64,000 nucleotides of DNA from Litchfieldella anticariensis FP35 = DSM 16096 (GTDB lineage Bacteria > Pseudomonadota > Gammaproteobacteria > Pseudomonadales > Halomonadaceae). Location of the stretch: contig NZ_KE332393.1 in assembly GCF_000409775.1 (NCBI RefSeq), positions 1-64,000 on the forward strand. The letters are read 5' to 3'. Below the pieces are notes generated by a model. The model had not been told where the DNA came from and made no database searches. It saw nothing but the letters and a program-made list of their open reading frames with translations. Made by a program: the position numbers and the translations under genes. Shown here piece after piece: positions 28,396 through 38,111 of the stretch (positions are counted from its first letter, which is position 1; the number at the start of each line of letters is the position of its first letter).

Positions 28396-29172
28396 TTATT
28401 TTTCGACAAAGGCCCGCTCGATCACGTAGTCGCCGGGCTCCCCCATACGCGGTGAGATCTGGAAGCCGAGGTCGTCAAGCAAGGCGCTAGTGTCGTCGAG
28501 CATCGCCGGGCTGCCGCAGATCATGGCGCGGTCCTGCTTGGGGTCGATCACCGGCAGGCCGGTATCCTCGAACAGCTTGCCGCTGCTGATATGGTCGGTC
28601 AGGCGCCCCATGGTATGGAACTCCTCACGGGTAACCGTCGGGTAGTAGACGAGCTTCTCGCTGATCTCTTCGCCCAGGTATTCGTGGGCTGGCAATTCCT
28701 TGGTGATGAAGTCCGCATAAGCGAGTTCGCTGACGTTGCGTACGCCGTGGATCAGCACGATCTTTTCGTAGCGTTCGTAGGCTTCGGGATCCTGGATCAG
28801 GCTCATGAACGGCGCCAGACCGGTACCGGTAGACAGCAGATAGAGGTTGCGCCCAGGCAGAAGGTCATCGGTGACCAAGGTGCCGGTAGGCTTGCGGCTG
28901 ACCATGATCTGGTCGCCAACCTTGAGATGCTGCAGGCGTGAGGTGAGCGGGCCATCCGGAACCTTGATGCTGAAGAACTCGAGATGATCCTCATAATTGG
29001 GGCTGGCAATGGAATAGGCCCGCATCAGGGGCTTGCCATTCACTTCGAGGCCGATCATCACGAACTGGCCATTCTTGAAACGCAGGCTACGTTCCCGCGT
29101 CGTGCGAAAACTGAACAGGCTGTCGTTCCAGTGATGAACGCTAAGAACTTCTTCCAAGGCAAACTTGCTCAC
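28396..29172 (-). CDS. fpr: Ferredoxin/flavodoxin-NADP+ reductase
   Basis: A 258-residue FAD enzyme that moves electrons between NADPH and ferredoxin or flavodoxin. The FAD motif RAYSIASP, the NADP-binding STGTGLAPFMSL and MICGSPAML stretches and the C-terminal YVIERAFVEK ending match the proteobacterial Fpr subclass (FprA of pseudomonads). It is divergent from a LysR-type gene, an arrangement known for fprA and finR in Pseudomonas, where the regulator activates fpr under oxidative or iron stress. Confidence 0.95.
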   Translation of the reverse strand: MSKFALEEVLSVHHWNDSLFSFRTTRERSLRFKNGQFVMIGLEVNGKPLMRAYSIASPNYEDHLEFFSIKVPDGPLTSRLQHLKVGDQIMVSRKPTGTLVTDDLLPGRNLYLLSTGTGLAPFMSLIQDPEAYERYEKIVLIHGVRNVSELAYADFITKELPAHEYLGEEISEKLVYYPTVTREEFHTMGRLTDHISSGKLFEDTGLPVIDPKQDRAMICGSPAMLDDTSALLDDLGFQISPRMGEPGDYVIERAFVEK

Positions 29173-29319
29173 GACCGGCTCCTTTCATATTCCACTGGCG
29201 AATAACGCTGCCACCTAAACTTTGATGACAATTCTAAGTGCTCGCTTCATATCTGTTAAATGGGTTGTATGGATAAACCTTATCTATAATATGGATATAC
29301 AGATTCTCAGGAGTTCATC
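29173..29319. promoter_or_regulatory. Divergent fpr / finR-like control region
   Basis: This 147-bp AT-rich region lies between the divergent starts. It contains a perfect -10 hexamer TATAAT at 29285-29290 on the plus strand, about 30 bases before the regulator's GTG. No good -35 was found at 16-18 bases, which would fit a promoter needing an activator. Confidence 0.45.
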
Positions 29320-30246
29320 GTGCGCTATACCCTGCGTCAGTTGGAAGTCTTTGTCGCCGTTGCCCAGCATGAGAGTGTGTCGCGGGCCGCACGTGCCCTG
29401 GCCTTGTCACAATCGGCGGCTAGCACGGCGCTGGCCGAGCTGGAGCGCCAGTTCGACTGCCAATTGCTCGACCGCATCGGCAAGCGACTCAAGCTCAATG
29501 CGCTGGGCTTCCAAATCCTGCCCAAAGCCGTTGCCCTGCTCGACCGCGCTGAGGAGATAGAGGAACTGTTGCGTGGTCAGCGTGGCATCGGTTCACTCGA
29601 TGTGGGCGCCACCCTGACCATCGGTAATTACCTTGCCACCCTCTTGATCAGCGATTTCCTGCAGCGCCATCCAGACAGCCGAGTACGGCTGCAAGTACGC
29701 AATACCTCTGCCATTATCGAACGCATCGTGCAGCACGAACTTGATCTGGGTCTAATCGAGGGCGATTGTCAGCACGAGGACGTAGTGATGCAGCCTTGGG
29801 TGGAAGACGAACTGGTGGTGTTCTGTTCGCCGCACCACCCAATGGCCAAAGCTGGCGAAGTGGACATGGACCGCCTGCTGCGTGCCGACTGGATCATGCG
29901 CGAGCAGGGCTCAGGAACACGCCTGACATTGGAGCATGCCGCTCGGCATCGTCGCGGGCGCTTCAATATCCTGCTCGAGCTGGAACATACCGAAGGCATC
30001 AAGCGCGCCGTGGAATCGGGACTGGGCATCGGCTGCGTGTCGCGTCTGGCGCTACGCGATGCTTTCCGTCGGGGAAGCCTGGTGTCGCTTCCTACACCGG
30101 AACTGGATCTTCGGCGTCAGTTCACCTTTATCTGGCATCGCCACAAGTACCTGACTACCGGGATACGCGAATTCCTACGTTTGTGTCGACAGATGACCGA
30201 AGGTATCGAACGCAGCGACGAGATCGACCTGCCCTATATTCCCTAG
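29320..30246 (+). CDS. finR: LysR-type regulator, FinR-like
   Basis: A 308-residue LysR-type regulator with GTG start 29320 and CAGGAG upstream. The N-terminal helix-turn-helix is LRQLEVFVAVAQHES followed by RAARALALSQSAASTALAELE, and the C-terminal substrate-binding domain begins near residue 90 (GSLDVGATLTIGNYLA). The divergent position from fpr matches FinR of Pseudomonas putida, which is needed for superoxide induction of fprA. The name is given mainly on this conserved arrangement. Confidence 0.78.
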   Translation: MRYTLRQLEVFVAVAQHESVSRAARALALSQSAASTALAELERQFDCQLLDRIGKRLKLNALGFQILPKAVALLDRAEEIEELLRGQRGIGSLDVGATLTIGNYLATLLISDFLQRHPDSRVRLQVRNTSAIIERIVQHELDLGLIEGDCQHEDVVMQPWVEDELVVFCSPHHPMAKAGEVDMDRLLRADWIMREQGSGTRLTLEHAARHRRGRFNILLELEHTEGIKRAVESGLGIGCVSRLALRDAFRRGSLVSLPTPELDLRRQFTFIWHRHKYLTTGIREFLRLCRQMTEGIERSDEIDLPYIP

Positions 30247-30332
30247 CACCCCGCTTTCCCGTCGACAAGAAAGCGATCCCACTCAGCCAAGACCGAATGG
30301 GATCGGTATTTCAAAGCGCGATACTAGCCATC

Positions 30333-32219
30333 TCAGACCAGCTCGCGTTGCCGACGAACCTCTTCGCGAGACCGAGACCCCGGTGCAGACAGCCGTGGTA
30401 CACCTGGTGGAGCATGCCCCTCAGTCAGGGTGAATCCACTTATGGCCGTTGCCAGCCGATCCGCTTGCTCCTTGAGTTGCTCGGCGGCGGAGGTCGACTC
30501 TTCGACCAGGGCGGCATTCTGCTGAATCATGCGGTCGAGCTCGGAAACCGCCACGTTGACCTGACCGATACCGTCGCTCTGCTCGGCGGTAGCCGTGGTG
30601 ATCTCGCTCAGTACGTCGGCCACCCGCGTAATACTGGAGACGATCTCGTCCATGGTAGTGCCGGCAGTGCGCACCAACTCGGCCCCGTCTTCGGTCCGGG
30701 CCACCGAGGTGTCGATCAGCGCCTTGATTTCGCGCGCGGCCGATGCCGAGCGGCTTGCCAGTTGACGTACTTCACCGGCGACCACGGCGAACCCACGGCC
30801 TTGTTCGCCGGCCCGTGCCGCCTCCACGGAGGCGTTTAGCGCCAACAGGTTAGTCTGGAAGGCGATGCCGTCCATCAACGTCACGATGTCGGCGATCTGC
30901 CGCGAAGAAGCGGTGATGTCTTCCATGGTACTGACCACCTGGGACACCACCTCACCACCGCGCGTTGCCACCGAGGACGCCGACTGGGAAAGCGAATCGG
31001 CCTGCCGCGAAGACTCAGCGGTATGCTCCACGGTACTGGTGATCTCTTCCATCGAGGCCGAGGTCTGCTGCAGGCTAGAAGCGGCGGTTTCGGTGCGTTG
31101 CGACAAATCTTGACCACCACTGGCGATTTCAGTGGCGGCAACACGCACGGCTTCGCTGCTATCCCGGATAGTCAGCATCACCGCTTCCATCTTGGCGACG
31201 AAACGGTTGAATGCCGAGGCAATCTGCGCCACTTCATCACGCCCTTCTTCCGGTAGGCGGCGTGTCAGATCGCCACTGCCACTGGCGATGTTTTCCATCG
31301 CATCGCGGGCCCTCACCAGGCCGCCCAAGGAGCGCTTTAGCCACATCCCGAGCAGTACAGTAGCCATGGCCGCCACCACCAGTAACGTGATCAACGAGGA
31401 GTGAATGACACCTCGCAGGCCGGCATTGGCCTCACGCGTATCGAGCGCCACACCCAATTCCCAATCGCTGCCCGCGATAGGCACCACTGACAGGCGTTTG
31501 CCATGCCCTTCGATATCGACGGCGCGCCAGTCACTTTCGTGTCCCAGAGCCTCCATCGTCTGAGGCGTCAAATAGCCACTCAGTCGGGTTACAGGTTCCA
31601 GAATGAGGTCCGAATTGGGGTGAGCGATCAGTGTCTCGCCCCCCGTACTCAGGAAGGCGAAACTCGAAGGTGTCGGCTGAATTGTCGCAACGTCGGCAAT
31701 GATAGTGTCGATCACCACATCTCCGCCAATCACGCCAACCAGCTTGCCATTTCGTTCGACCGGAGTGGCAAAAGACACCACCATCTGTCCTGAATTGGCG
31801 TCCACGTAGGGTAACGAGACGATGGTTCCACCACGGTTGGTGGCATCGATGTACCAGCTACGCTGTCGTGGGTCATAGTCGTCGGGCGGTACCCAGCCAT
31901 CGGAAGCGATCAGGCTACCGTCGGGCTTGCCAAGGTAGGCTGATAGAAAGCCGCCAGATTCAGCCAACTGGACCAGTGCCGTGACCGGATCGTCACCTGC
32001 CACCGGGGCACGTGCCGCTTCGATCATACGGGTTCGCGCACCAACCCATTCGCCGATCGCTCGAGCATGACCTTGGGTCAAGGATGCCAGTTGCTGGCTT
32101 ACCTGATTATCGTTGTGGGACTTCACAGTCAGATAGCTGGCGATACCATTGAACGCCAGTGCCAGAGCGATCACCACCAAGGTAGCGATCAGAATGCGTA
32201 TACGCAGGGAAGAAACCAT
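30333..32219 (-). CDS. Methyl-accepting chemotaxis protein with amino-acid dCache sensor
   Basis: A 628-residue chemoreceptor; ATG 32219 is chosen because a membrane segment follows at once (about 8-30). The periplasmic dCache domain runs to about residue 275, followed by a second membrane segment, HAMP, and a signalling domain with the hairpin tip [20 protein letters not shown]. In the sensor, Tyr115, Arg120, Trp122, Tyr123, Tyr138, Asp140 and Asp167 have exactly the spacing of the amino-acid-binding residues known in PctA of P. aeruginosa. It therefore probably senses amino acids. No CheR-binding pentapeptide is seen at the C-terminus. Confidence 0.9.
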   Translation of the reverse strand: MVSSLRIRILIATLVVIALALAFNGIASYLTVKSHNDNQVSQQLASLTQGHARAIGEWVGARTRMIEAARAPVAGDDPVTALVQLAESGGFLSAYLGKPDGSLIASDGWVPPDDYDPRQRSWYIDATNRGGTIVSLPYVDANSGQMVVSFATPVERNGKLVGVIGGDVVIDTIIADVATIQPTPSSFAFLSTGGETLIAHPNSDLILEPVTRLSGYLTPQTMEALGHESDWRAVDIEGHGKRLSVVPIAGSDWELGVALDTREANAGLRGVIHSSLITLLVVAAMATVLLGMWLKRSLGGLVRARDAMENIASGSGDLTRRLPEEGRDEVAQIASAFNRFVAKMEAVMLTIRDSSEAVRVAATEIASGGQDLSQRTETAASSLQQTSASMEEITSTVEHTAESSRQADSLSQSASSVATRGGEVVSQVVSTMEDITASSRQIADIVTLMDGIAFQTNLLALNASVEAARAGEQGRGFAVVAGEVRQLASRSASAAREIKALIDTSVARTEDGAELVRTAGTTMDEIVSSITRVADVLSEITTATAEQSDGIGQVNVAVSELDRMIQQNAALVEESTSAAEQLKEQADRLATAISGFTLTEGHAPPGVPRLSAPGSRSREEVRRQRELV

Positions 32220-32351
32220 GGGCACTCTCGCGGAAATAGGGAGTTTTCCAGAACGGCGGCACGCGGGTGCCACGCGCCGCCGTTGTTCCCTATCGGCCGG
32301 GATAACCCAGGCTTTAGCCAAAAAACGAAGACAGCCAAAAAACGAAGATGC

Positions 32352-32780
32352 TCAGCGCAGGTCGCTGACAGCCTCCTGAATCTCGGACTGACTGGCTTTG
32401 GAAAGGTCCTTGGGCAGGGTATGAATGATCAACTTGCCGGAAGGAGAGTCGAGCTTGTCACGCAGGAGTCCCAGAAAACGCGGTGGCGCCACCAGTATCA
32501 GCTTCTGGAGGTGATTATCGACGCGTGCTCGATAAATACGTTCGGCCACTTCCTTGGCGAACATCTCGGCATGATGATTGGAAGCGGCATTCTCTCCGCC
32601 TGACGCACGTGCAGTGGTCGCGGTCGACTCATGCACGTCACCACGGCCATCGGTCACCAAGTCGCCTTCATGCAAGCGCCCTTCGGCATGCACGAGACTA
32701 TCCTGCTCCACCAGTTGCAAGGCATCACGGGTGAAAACGCGCGCCCGGGCCGAGTCCGCCACCACAATATAGGTCGTCAT
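32352..32780 (-). CDS. Host attachment family protein (AtsE-like)
   Basis: A 142-residue protein of the family annotated as required for attachment to host cells. It starts with a beta strand typical of the family (TYIVVADSARARVF), has a central polar region with HESTATTARASGGENAA, and a C-terminal half with LILVAPPRFLGLLRDKL followed by KDLSKAS. The fold resembles archaeal release factor/Pelota-like domains. Its true role in free-living bacteria is unknown; such proteins are often stress-linked. Confidence 0.82.
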   Translation of the reverse strand: MTTYIVVADSARARVFTRDALQLVEQDSLVHAEGRLHEGDLVTDGRGDVHESTATTARASGGENAASNHHAEMFAKEVAERIYRARVDNHLQKLILVAPPRFLGLLRDKLDSPSGKLIIHTLPKDLSKASQSEIQEAVSDLR

Positions 32781-32980
32781 AAACTTACGCTCCTTGGGTT
32801 GCTGACACCGCGATACTTACCTTATCGAGATTGGCAAGGGTCGCGCGGGTGGTCAATATCGCTATTCGAACCTAGCCCCTGCAGTTTTCCCAAGAAGTGA
32901 GGTAGCATCGGTGGCGCCGGCATGGAGGTCGGCGCAACCGGCCAGCATCGAGAGTGCCGATTCACCGGGAGATCCCTCAA

Positions 32981-33478
32981 ATGCGACAGTTTCTGTTTCC
33001 GCGTCGTCCCCTGTCACGGCGCACCTTGATATTCAGCCATCTGGTCATCCAGCTCGGCCTACTGATGACAGGTGTCGCCTGGCTAGCACCACGTACCCCT
33101 TGGCTTGCCGAAACGGCTTGGTCACAGGCCTGGCCTGAACTGATTCTGGGAATCAGCATCCTGCTGCTGGCCATGGTTGGGGCCCGGCTGCTCGCCGAAC
33201 TGTGGCTACTTCCCCACTTTCTGGTCAACCAGCGGGCGGGCTTCGCCCCGGGAGAGGTCATCACACGCTCCTTCGACCGCCGTCCTGCAGTACACGATAC
33301 CAACGACAGTTGGACCGGTGCCGCCCGCCGGCACGATGTCGAGGATACCGTACTCGGCGCAGCTCGCGTTACCCAACCGGCTGCCTCGGCAAGGCGCCAG
33401 CGCCAGAGTGAACCCACCCTGGACATGGCCGCCAACGCCACTCCGGAGCCGACACCGCGCCACGAGCCACGCTTGTAA
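32981..33478 (+). CDS. Predicted membrane protein with two transmembrane segments
   Basis: A 165-residue protein; ATG 32981 is chosen since GGGAG lies about 8 bases upstream. Two hydrophobic segments (about residues 18-38 and 53-74) are followed by a polar, Arg/Pro-rich tail of about 85 residues that is probably cytoplasmic and disordered. No family is recognised. It is a single gene between the host-attachment-type gene and the amino acid importer. Confidence 0.6.
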   Translation: MRQFLFPRRPLSRRTLIFSHLVIQLGLLMTGVAWLAPRTPWLAETAWSQAWPELILGISILLLAMVGARLLAELWLLPHFLVNQRAGFAPGEVITRSFDRRPAVHDTNDSWTGAARRHDVEDTVLGAARVTQPAASARRQRQSEPTLDMAANATPEPTPRHEPRL

Positions 33479-33554
33479 CACTCACGTTCCTGAAGGACAG
33501 CGCTCAGCTTGATGAAGGCTGGGGCGTTGTTCTTCTGCCTTGTCGCTGCCTGGT

Positions 33555-34328
33555 TCAGTGGCCAAGAATCTGGCTCAGGAACAACTGGGTGCGCTCGGAC
33601 TGCGGGTTATGGAAGAACGGCTCCGGCGCGTTCTCTTCAATGATCTGCCCCTGGTCCATGAAAATCACCCGGTCGGCCACGGTCTTGGCAAAGCCCATCT
33701 CGTGGGTCACACAGAGCATGGTCATGCCTTCCTCGGCCAGTTCGACCATGACATCGAGCACTTCCTTGATCATCTCCGGATCCAACGCCGAGGTCGGTTC
33801 GTCGAACAGCATGACTTCCGGATGCATGCACAGCGAACGGGCGATCGCTACTCGCTGCTGCTGGCCGCCCGATAACTGGCCCGGATATTTTCGGGCTTGC
33901 TCGGCGATACGCACGCGTTCGAGGTACTGCATGGCACGCTCCTCCGCCTCGCGGCGCGGTTTCTTCTGCACCCACATTTGTGCCAGACAGCAATTCTCCA
34001 GCACCGTCAGGTGAGGAAACAGATTGAAGTGCTGGAACACCATGCCAACCCGCCGGCGGATCTGTTCGATACGCTTGACGTCCTGGGTCAATGGCATGCC
34101 GGCGACCACGATCTCGCCCTGCTGATGCTCCTCGAGATGATTGATGCAGCGAATCAGCGTCGACTTGCCGGACCCCGAGGGTCCACAGATGACGATACGC
34201 TCGCCGCGGGCGACCGTCAGGTCGATATCGCGCAGCACATGGAAGTCGCCATACCACTTGTTGACGCCGCGCATCTCGACCATCGTGGCCGTGGTGCTGG
34301 CCTGAGAGATGGAAGCTTGTTCACGCAT
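33555..34328 (-). CDS. aapP: General L-amino acid ABC transporter, ATP-binding protein
   Basis: A 257-residue ATPase of the polar amino acid uptake type. Walker A is [12 protein letters not shown], the signature LSGGQQQR, Walker [15 protein letters not shown] and the switch His is in CVTHEMGFA. It is the last gene of aapJQMP and starts 19 bp after the aapM stop. Only the GlnQ-like form with this Q-loop and D-loop composition is usual for AapP. A 15-residue polar N-terminal extension precedes the first beta strand. Confidence 0.93.
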   Translation of the reverse strand: MREQASISQASTTATMVEMRGVNKWYGDFHVLRDIDLTVARGERIVICGPSGSGKSTLIRCINHLEEHQQGEIVVAGMPLTQDVKRIEQIRRRVGMVFQHFNLFPHLTVLENCCLAQMWVQKKPRREAEERAMQYLERVRIAEQARKYPGQLSGGQQQRVAIARSLCMHPEVMLFDEPTSALDPEMIKEVLDVMVELAEEGMTMLCVTHEMGFAKTVADRVIFMDQGQIIEENAPEPFFHNPQSERTQLFLSQILGH

Positions 34329-34347
34329 TATGATTGTCCTTGCTTGC

Positions 34348-35448
34348 TCAGCGTTTGTGACCGGTATGCAGCTTACGCTCGAGGTACTGACTGTAACGCG
34401 ACATGCTGAAACAGAAGATCCAGAACATCAGCCCGGCGAAAACGTAGCCCTCCAGCGCGAACCCCAGCCAGCGCGAATCCGACAGTGCCGCTTGAACGAT
34501 CCCCAATAGATCGAACAGCCCGATGATCATCACCAGGGTGGTGTCCTTGAACAGGGAAATGAAGGTATTGACGATACCGGGAATCATCATCTTCAGTGCC
34601 TGCGGCAGTACGATCAGTCCCATGCGCTTCCAGTAGCCCATGCCCAACGCCGCCGCAGCCTCTTCCTGTCCGCGCGGGATCGCCTGCAAGCCACCGCGCA
34701 CCACTTCGGCCATGTAGGCACTTTGGAACAGGGTGATGCCGATCAGGGCTCGAACCAAGCGATCGACACTGACACCGGTAGGCATGAACAACGGCAACAT
34801 CACCGAGGCCATGAACAGCACCGTGATCAAGGGCACACCACGCCAGAACTCGATGAACACCACACTGAAGCTCTTGACGATGGGCATATGGGAGCGCCGC
34901 CCCAAGGCCAGCAGGGTCCCGATCGGCAAGGCAGCGACCATGCCGACGACCGCCAGCACCAAGGTCAGCATCAACCCGCCCCAGCGGTGAGTCTCGACCA
35001 CGCGTAGCCCGAAGTAGCCCCCATAGAGCAGGAAGTAAACGAATATCGGGAACACTATCAAGGTCACCGCCGCTACCCAGCGTTTGAGCGGCAGCCGAGG
35101 GATTGCCAGCCAGGCGACCAATATGGCGAAAACAGCGAAGATCACGTTGACTCGCCAGAGTTCATCACGCGGATACAAACCGTAGATGAACTGCCCGATA
35201 CGTGCATTGACGAATACCCAGCAGGCCCCTTCGCGCGAGCAATCCTCACGGCTGGTGCCAATCCAGTCGGCATTGATAAGCGCCCACTGAATCGCCGGCA
35301 CTAACAGCAGATACAGCAGATAGAGGGCAAGCAGGGTAAAGAGCGTATTGATCGGGCCACTGAACAGGTTGGTGCGCAGCCAGGCGATGGGCCCGATGGT
35401 ACTGGACGGCGCCGGACGCGCCTCGATCGTCTTGTGGTTATGGATCAT
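34348..35448 (-). CDS. aapM: General L-amino acid ABC transporter, permease AapM
   Basis: A 366-residue inner-membrane permease. It has an N-terminal membrane pair, a periplasmic segment with [14 protein letters not shown], and the permease core with [18 protein letters not shown] and the EAA-type loop [18 protein letters not shown]. The extra N-terminal region compared with small HisQ-type permeases is characteristic of AapM. It starts 10 bp after the aapQ stop with AGGAGA as ribosome binding site. Confidence 0.93.
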   Translation of the reverse strand: MIHNHKTIEARPAPSSTIGPIAWLRTNLFSGPINTLFTLLALYLLYLLLVPAIQWALINADWIGTSREDCSREGACWVFVNARIGQFIYGLYPRDELWRVNVIFAVFAILVAWLAIPRLPLKRWVAAVTLIVFPIFVYFLLYGGYFGLRVVETHRWGGLMLTLVLAVVGMVAALPIGTLLALGRRSHMPIVKSFSVVFIEFWRGVPLITVLFMASVMLPLFMPTGVSVDRLVRALIGITLFQSAYMAEVVRGGLQAIPRGQEEAAAALGMGYWKRMGLIVLPQALKMMIPGIVNTFISLFKDTTLVMIIGLFDLLGIVQAALSDSRWLGFALEGYVFAGLMFWIFCFSMSRYSQYLERKLHTGHKR

Positions 35449-35458
35449 GGCGCTTCTC

Positions 35459-36649
35459 CTAGCGTTCCACTAGCGCCACGCGGGCGTTGAACCAGTTCAT
35501 GAACATCGATACCAGCAAGCTGATGGTCAGGTAGACCGCCATGGTCATGGCAATGACCTCGATCGCCTGCCCCGTCTGGTTGAGCGTGGTACCGGCGAAC
35601 ACCGACACCAGGTCGGGATAGCCAATAGCCGTGGCCAGCGAGGAGTTCTTGATCAGGTTGAGATACTGGCTGGTCAGTGGCGGGATGATCACACGCAGGG
35701 CCTGAGGAACGACCACCAGTCTCAATACCAGCCCCTGGGGTAGACTCAAAGCCTGGGCAGCTTCCGTCTGGCCATGGGAAATCGCCTGGATTCCCGAGCG
35801 CACGATCTCGGCGATGAAAGAGGCGGTATAGATCGACAGCGCCAGCCACAAGGCGAGGAACTCGGGGATCACGGTGATTCCACCCCGGAAATTGAAGCCC
35901 CCCAGTTCCGGGATATCCCAAGTCACCGGCACGCCGGTCACTACCAGCACCCCTAGCGGCAAACCCACGATCAGTGCAAGGGCGATCCAACCTGCCGGCA
36001 ACCGCTGTCCCGTCGCCTCGTGGCGGCGCTTGTTCCAGATCAGCAGTGCGATACTGGCGACGATAGCGATGGCCAAGGCCAATGGAATCAAACCAAAGCC
36101 GGACTCGAACATGGGCTGGGGCAGATAAAGCCCACGCACGTTGAGGAAGATTACTTCGCCCAGCGAAAGACTTTCCCGAGCACTAGGCATGGCCCGTAGC
36201 ACAGCGAAATACCAGAAGAATATCTGCAGCAACAACGGGATATTACGGAAGATCTCGATATAGCCGTTAGCCAGCCGAGCAATCAGCCAGTTGGGTGACA
36301 AGCGTGCGATACCGACGGTAAAGCCGATGATGGTCGCCGCCAACACACCCAGACCGGATACCAGCAGGGTATTGAGCAACCCAACCACGAAGGTGCGCCC
36401 ATAGGTGCTCTGAGACGAATAATCGATCAGGCTCTGAACGATGCCAAAGCCCGACGTGTTGGTAAGAAAGCCGAAGCCAGTGGTAATACCGCGTGCCGCG
36501 AGATTGTCCTGAGTATTGCCGATGATGGTCAGCAGGAAGGCCGCGACAGCCGCCACCAACACTAGCTGGAAGGCCAGGGCCCGCTTGGCGGGGTCACGCC
36601 AGAATGGAGGTTTTGGGCCCTGGGCAGGGAGCTTGGATCTAGCAGACAT
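35459..36649 (-). CDS. aapQ: General L-amino acid ABC transporter, permease AapQ
   Basis: A 396-residue inner-membrane permease; ATG 36649 is chosen because GGAGA lies 7 bases upstream. It has about eight membrane segments, the AapQ-type N-terminal extension (DNLAARGITTGFGFL) and the EAA loop GIQAISHGQTEAAQALSL that contacts AapP. It pairs with AapM as a heterodimeric channel. Confidence 0.93.
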   Translation of the reverse strand: MSARSKLPAQGPKPPFWRDPAKRALAFQLVLVAAVAAFLLTIIGNTQDNLAARGITTGFGFLTNTSGFGIVQSLIDYSSQSTYGRTFVVGLLNTLLVSGLGVLAATIIGFTVGIARLSPNWLIARLANGYIEIFRNIPLLLQIFFWYFAVLRAMPSARESLSLGEVIFLNVRGLYLPQPMFESGFGLIPLALAIAIVASIALLIWNKRRHEATGQRLPAGWIALALIVGLPLGVLVVTGVPVTWDIPELGGFNFRGGITVIPEFLALWLALSIYTASFIAEIVRSGIQAISHGQTEAAQALSLPQGLVLRLVVVPQALRVIIPPLTSQYLNLIKNSSLATAIGYPDLVSVFAGTTLNQTGQAIEVIAMTMAVYLTISLLVSMFMNWFNARVALVER

Positions 36650-36694
36650 GAGAATGTCTCCGCCAGGAGTCAAACAGAATCGAGAACGGCTCTC

Positions 36695-36716
36695 AGGGCC
36701 GGGATCTTCCGGCCCT
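36695..36716 (-). terminator. Intercistronic hairpin aapJ-aapQ
   Basis: An 8-bp perfect GC-rich stem (AGGGCCGG / CCGGCCCT) with a six-base loop lies between aapJ and aapQ without a T-run. In binding-protein operons such hairpins protect the upstream mRNA and give more binding protein than permease. Confidence 0.6.
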
Positions 36717-36762
36717 GGGCCGATACATGGCTTCGGTCATACCGAAGCCTCAGGCGGAACGC

Positions 36763-37791
36763 TTAGCGTACCGGTGGCGCGTACTGAAGACCGCCTTCGG
36801 TCCACAAAGCATTGACGCCGCGTTCGATCTCTAGCGGAGAATTCAAACCCACGTTGCGATCATAGATCTCGGCATAGTTGCCTACCTGGCTAATGATGTT
36901 ATAAGCCCAGTCAGCAGAAAGTCCCATGCCTTCGCCGTAGTTGCCATCCTGGCCGAGCAGACGCGCAATATTGGGATTCTCGGAATTCGTCATCTCGTCG
37001 ACGTTCTCACTGCTGATGCCCAACTCCTCGGCGTTGAGCATGGCGAACAGCGACCACTTGACGATGTTGAACCACTGATCGTCACCTTGGCGAACCACCG
37101 GCCCCAGCGGCTCTTTGGAGATCACCTCGGGCAGGATCATGGCACCACTCGGGTCGGACAGCTGGATACGCAACGCGGCCAACTGGGAGGTGTCCGAGGT
37201 CAGGACATCGCAGCGACCAGCCTCGAAGCCACCCACTGTCTGCTCGGAAGTGTCGAAGACAATAGGATCGAACTGCATCTCGTGTGCACGGAAATAGTCA
37301 GCCACATTGAGCTCGGTGGTGGTGCCTGCCTGAATGCAGATTGCCGCGCCATCGAGTTCCTGGACGCTACTGATCCCCAGATCGGACGAGATCAGGAAGC
37401 CTTGGCCATCGTAGAAGGTCACACCGGCGAAGTTCAGCCCCAGCGTCGTGTCACGTGTGGTGGTCCAGGTAGTGTTACGTGATAGTACGTCGACCTCGCC
37501 CGACTGCAGGGCGGTGAAACGTTCCACGGCGTTCAGTGGCACATAGCGCACGGCCTCGGAGTCGCCGAAGACGGCAGCAGCCACCGCACGACAAACATCG
37601 ACATCGATACCTTGCCATTCACCCTGGTCGTTGGGTGCCGAGAAGCCCGGCAGGCCATCACTGACCCCACACTGCACCACACCCCGCTGCTTGACATCAT
37701 CAAGCGTGGCGGCTTGAGCGGTTGACGTTGCCCCGAGCACCAGAGCAGCGACGGAGGTCAGCATTACCAGCTTGTTGTTTTTGTACGACAT
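36763..37791 (-). CDS. aapJ: General L-amino acid ABC transporter, binding protein
   Basis: A 342-residue periplasmic protein; ATG 37791 is chosen because a signal peptide follows (cleavage near AQA-ATL, residue 25). AapJ-type marks are RGVVQCGVSDGLPGFSAP, the DVDVCRAVAAAVFGD stretch, DVLSRNTTWTTTRDT and the C-terminal GVNALWTEGGLQYAPPVR. It binds many L-amino acids for import through AapQMP. The sigma54 promoter and NtrC-type site upstream place it under nitrogen control. Confidence 0.95.
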   Translation of the reverse strand: MSYKNNKLVMLTSVAALVLGATSTAQAATLDDVKQRGVVQCGVSDGLPGFSAPNDQGEWQGIDVDVCRAVAAAVFGDSEAVRYVPLNAVERFTALQSGEVDVLSRNTTWTTTRDTTLGLNFAGVTFYDGQGFLISSDLGISSVQELDGAAICIQAGTTTELNVADYFRAHEMQFDPIVFDTSEQTVGGFEAGRCDVLTSDTSQLAALRIQLSDPSGAMILPEVISKEPLGPVVRQGDDQWFNIVKWSLFAMLNAEELGISSENVDEMTNSENPNIARLLGQDGNYGEGMGLSADWAYNIISQVGNYAEIYDRNVGLNSPLEIERGVNALWTEGGLQYAPPVR

Positions 37792-37850
37792 GGATAGTTC
37801 CCTCGGATAGTATGGAATTCGTGCATGCTTGCGCATGTGTCATGCACCTT

Positions 37851-37867
37851 AGCAAAGACTGTTCCAA
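37851..37867 (-). promoter_or_regulatory. Sigma54 promoter of aapJQMP
   Basis: Read on the minus strand, TTGGAACAGTCTTTGCT has the -24 GG and -12 GC at the required 10-base spacing and the TTGCT half in full. It differs from the TGGCACG-N4-TTGC consensus at only two defined positions. It lies 60 bases before the aapJ start codon. Confidence 0.75.
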
Positions 37868-37974
37868 CCACGTGACATTCTGGCGATAACATTTATTCAA
37901 CGCAGGAAAAACAGCAAAATATCAGGCTTCTTCTTGGCAATTTCCAGCAATAGCTAATATTCGATCGTTCAGAT

Positions 37975-37991
37975 GGCACCACCAAGGTGCA
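37975..37991. promoter_or_regulatory. NtrC binding site upstream of aapJ
   Basis: GGCACCACCAAGGTGCA matches the NtrC dyad TGCACC-N5-GGTGCA at 11 of 12 defined positions. It is centred about 115 bases upstream of the sigma54 element, as an enhancer should be. Confidence 0.78.
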
Positions 37992-38040
37992 AAATACTCA
38001 CCACTGCCACACCATCGCGCCGCCCTGATGCCAAGGAACA

Positions 38041-38072
38041 GCTGCCCCAGCATGACGAGATGCTGGGGCAGC
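38041..38072 (-). terminator. Strong hairpin downstream of speE
   Basis: A perfect 13-bp stem (GCTGCCCCAGCAT / ATGCTGGGGCAGC) with a six-base loop lies 39 bases after the speE stop. There is no clear T-run on either side, so it may be a transcript-end stabiliser or a weak terminator that insulates the aapJ control region. Confidence 0.6.
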
Positions 38073-38111
38073 GACTAGGGAGGGGTCAGTAAAGGGAAAA
38101 ACGTTATCCGC

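Larger units (their letters stand above)
37792..38111. promoter_or_regulatory. speE-aapJ intergenic region (320 bp)
   Basis: This region has no gene. It holds, from aapJ outward, the sigma54 promoter (37851-37867), an AT-rich stretch where IHF could bind (about 37885-37960), the NtrC-type site (37975-37991) and the strong hairpin at 38041-38072 that follows speE. Confidence 0.6.
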
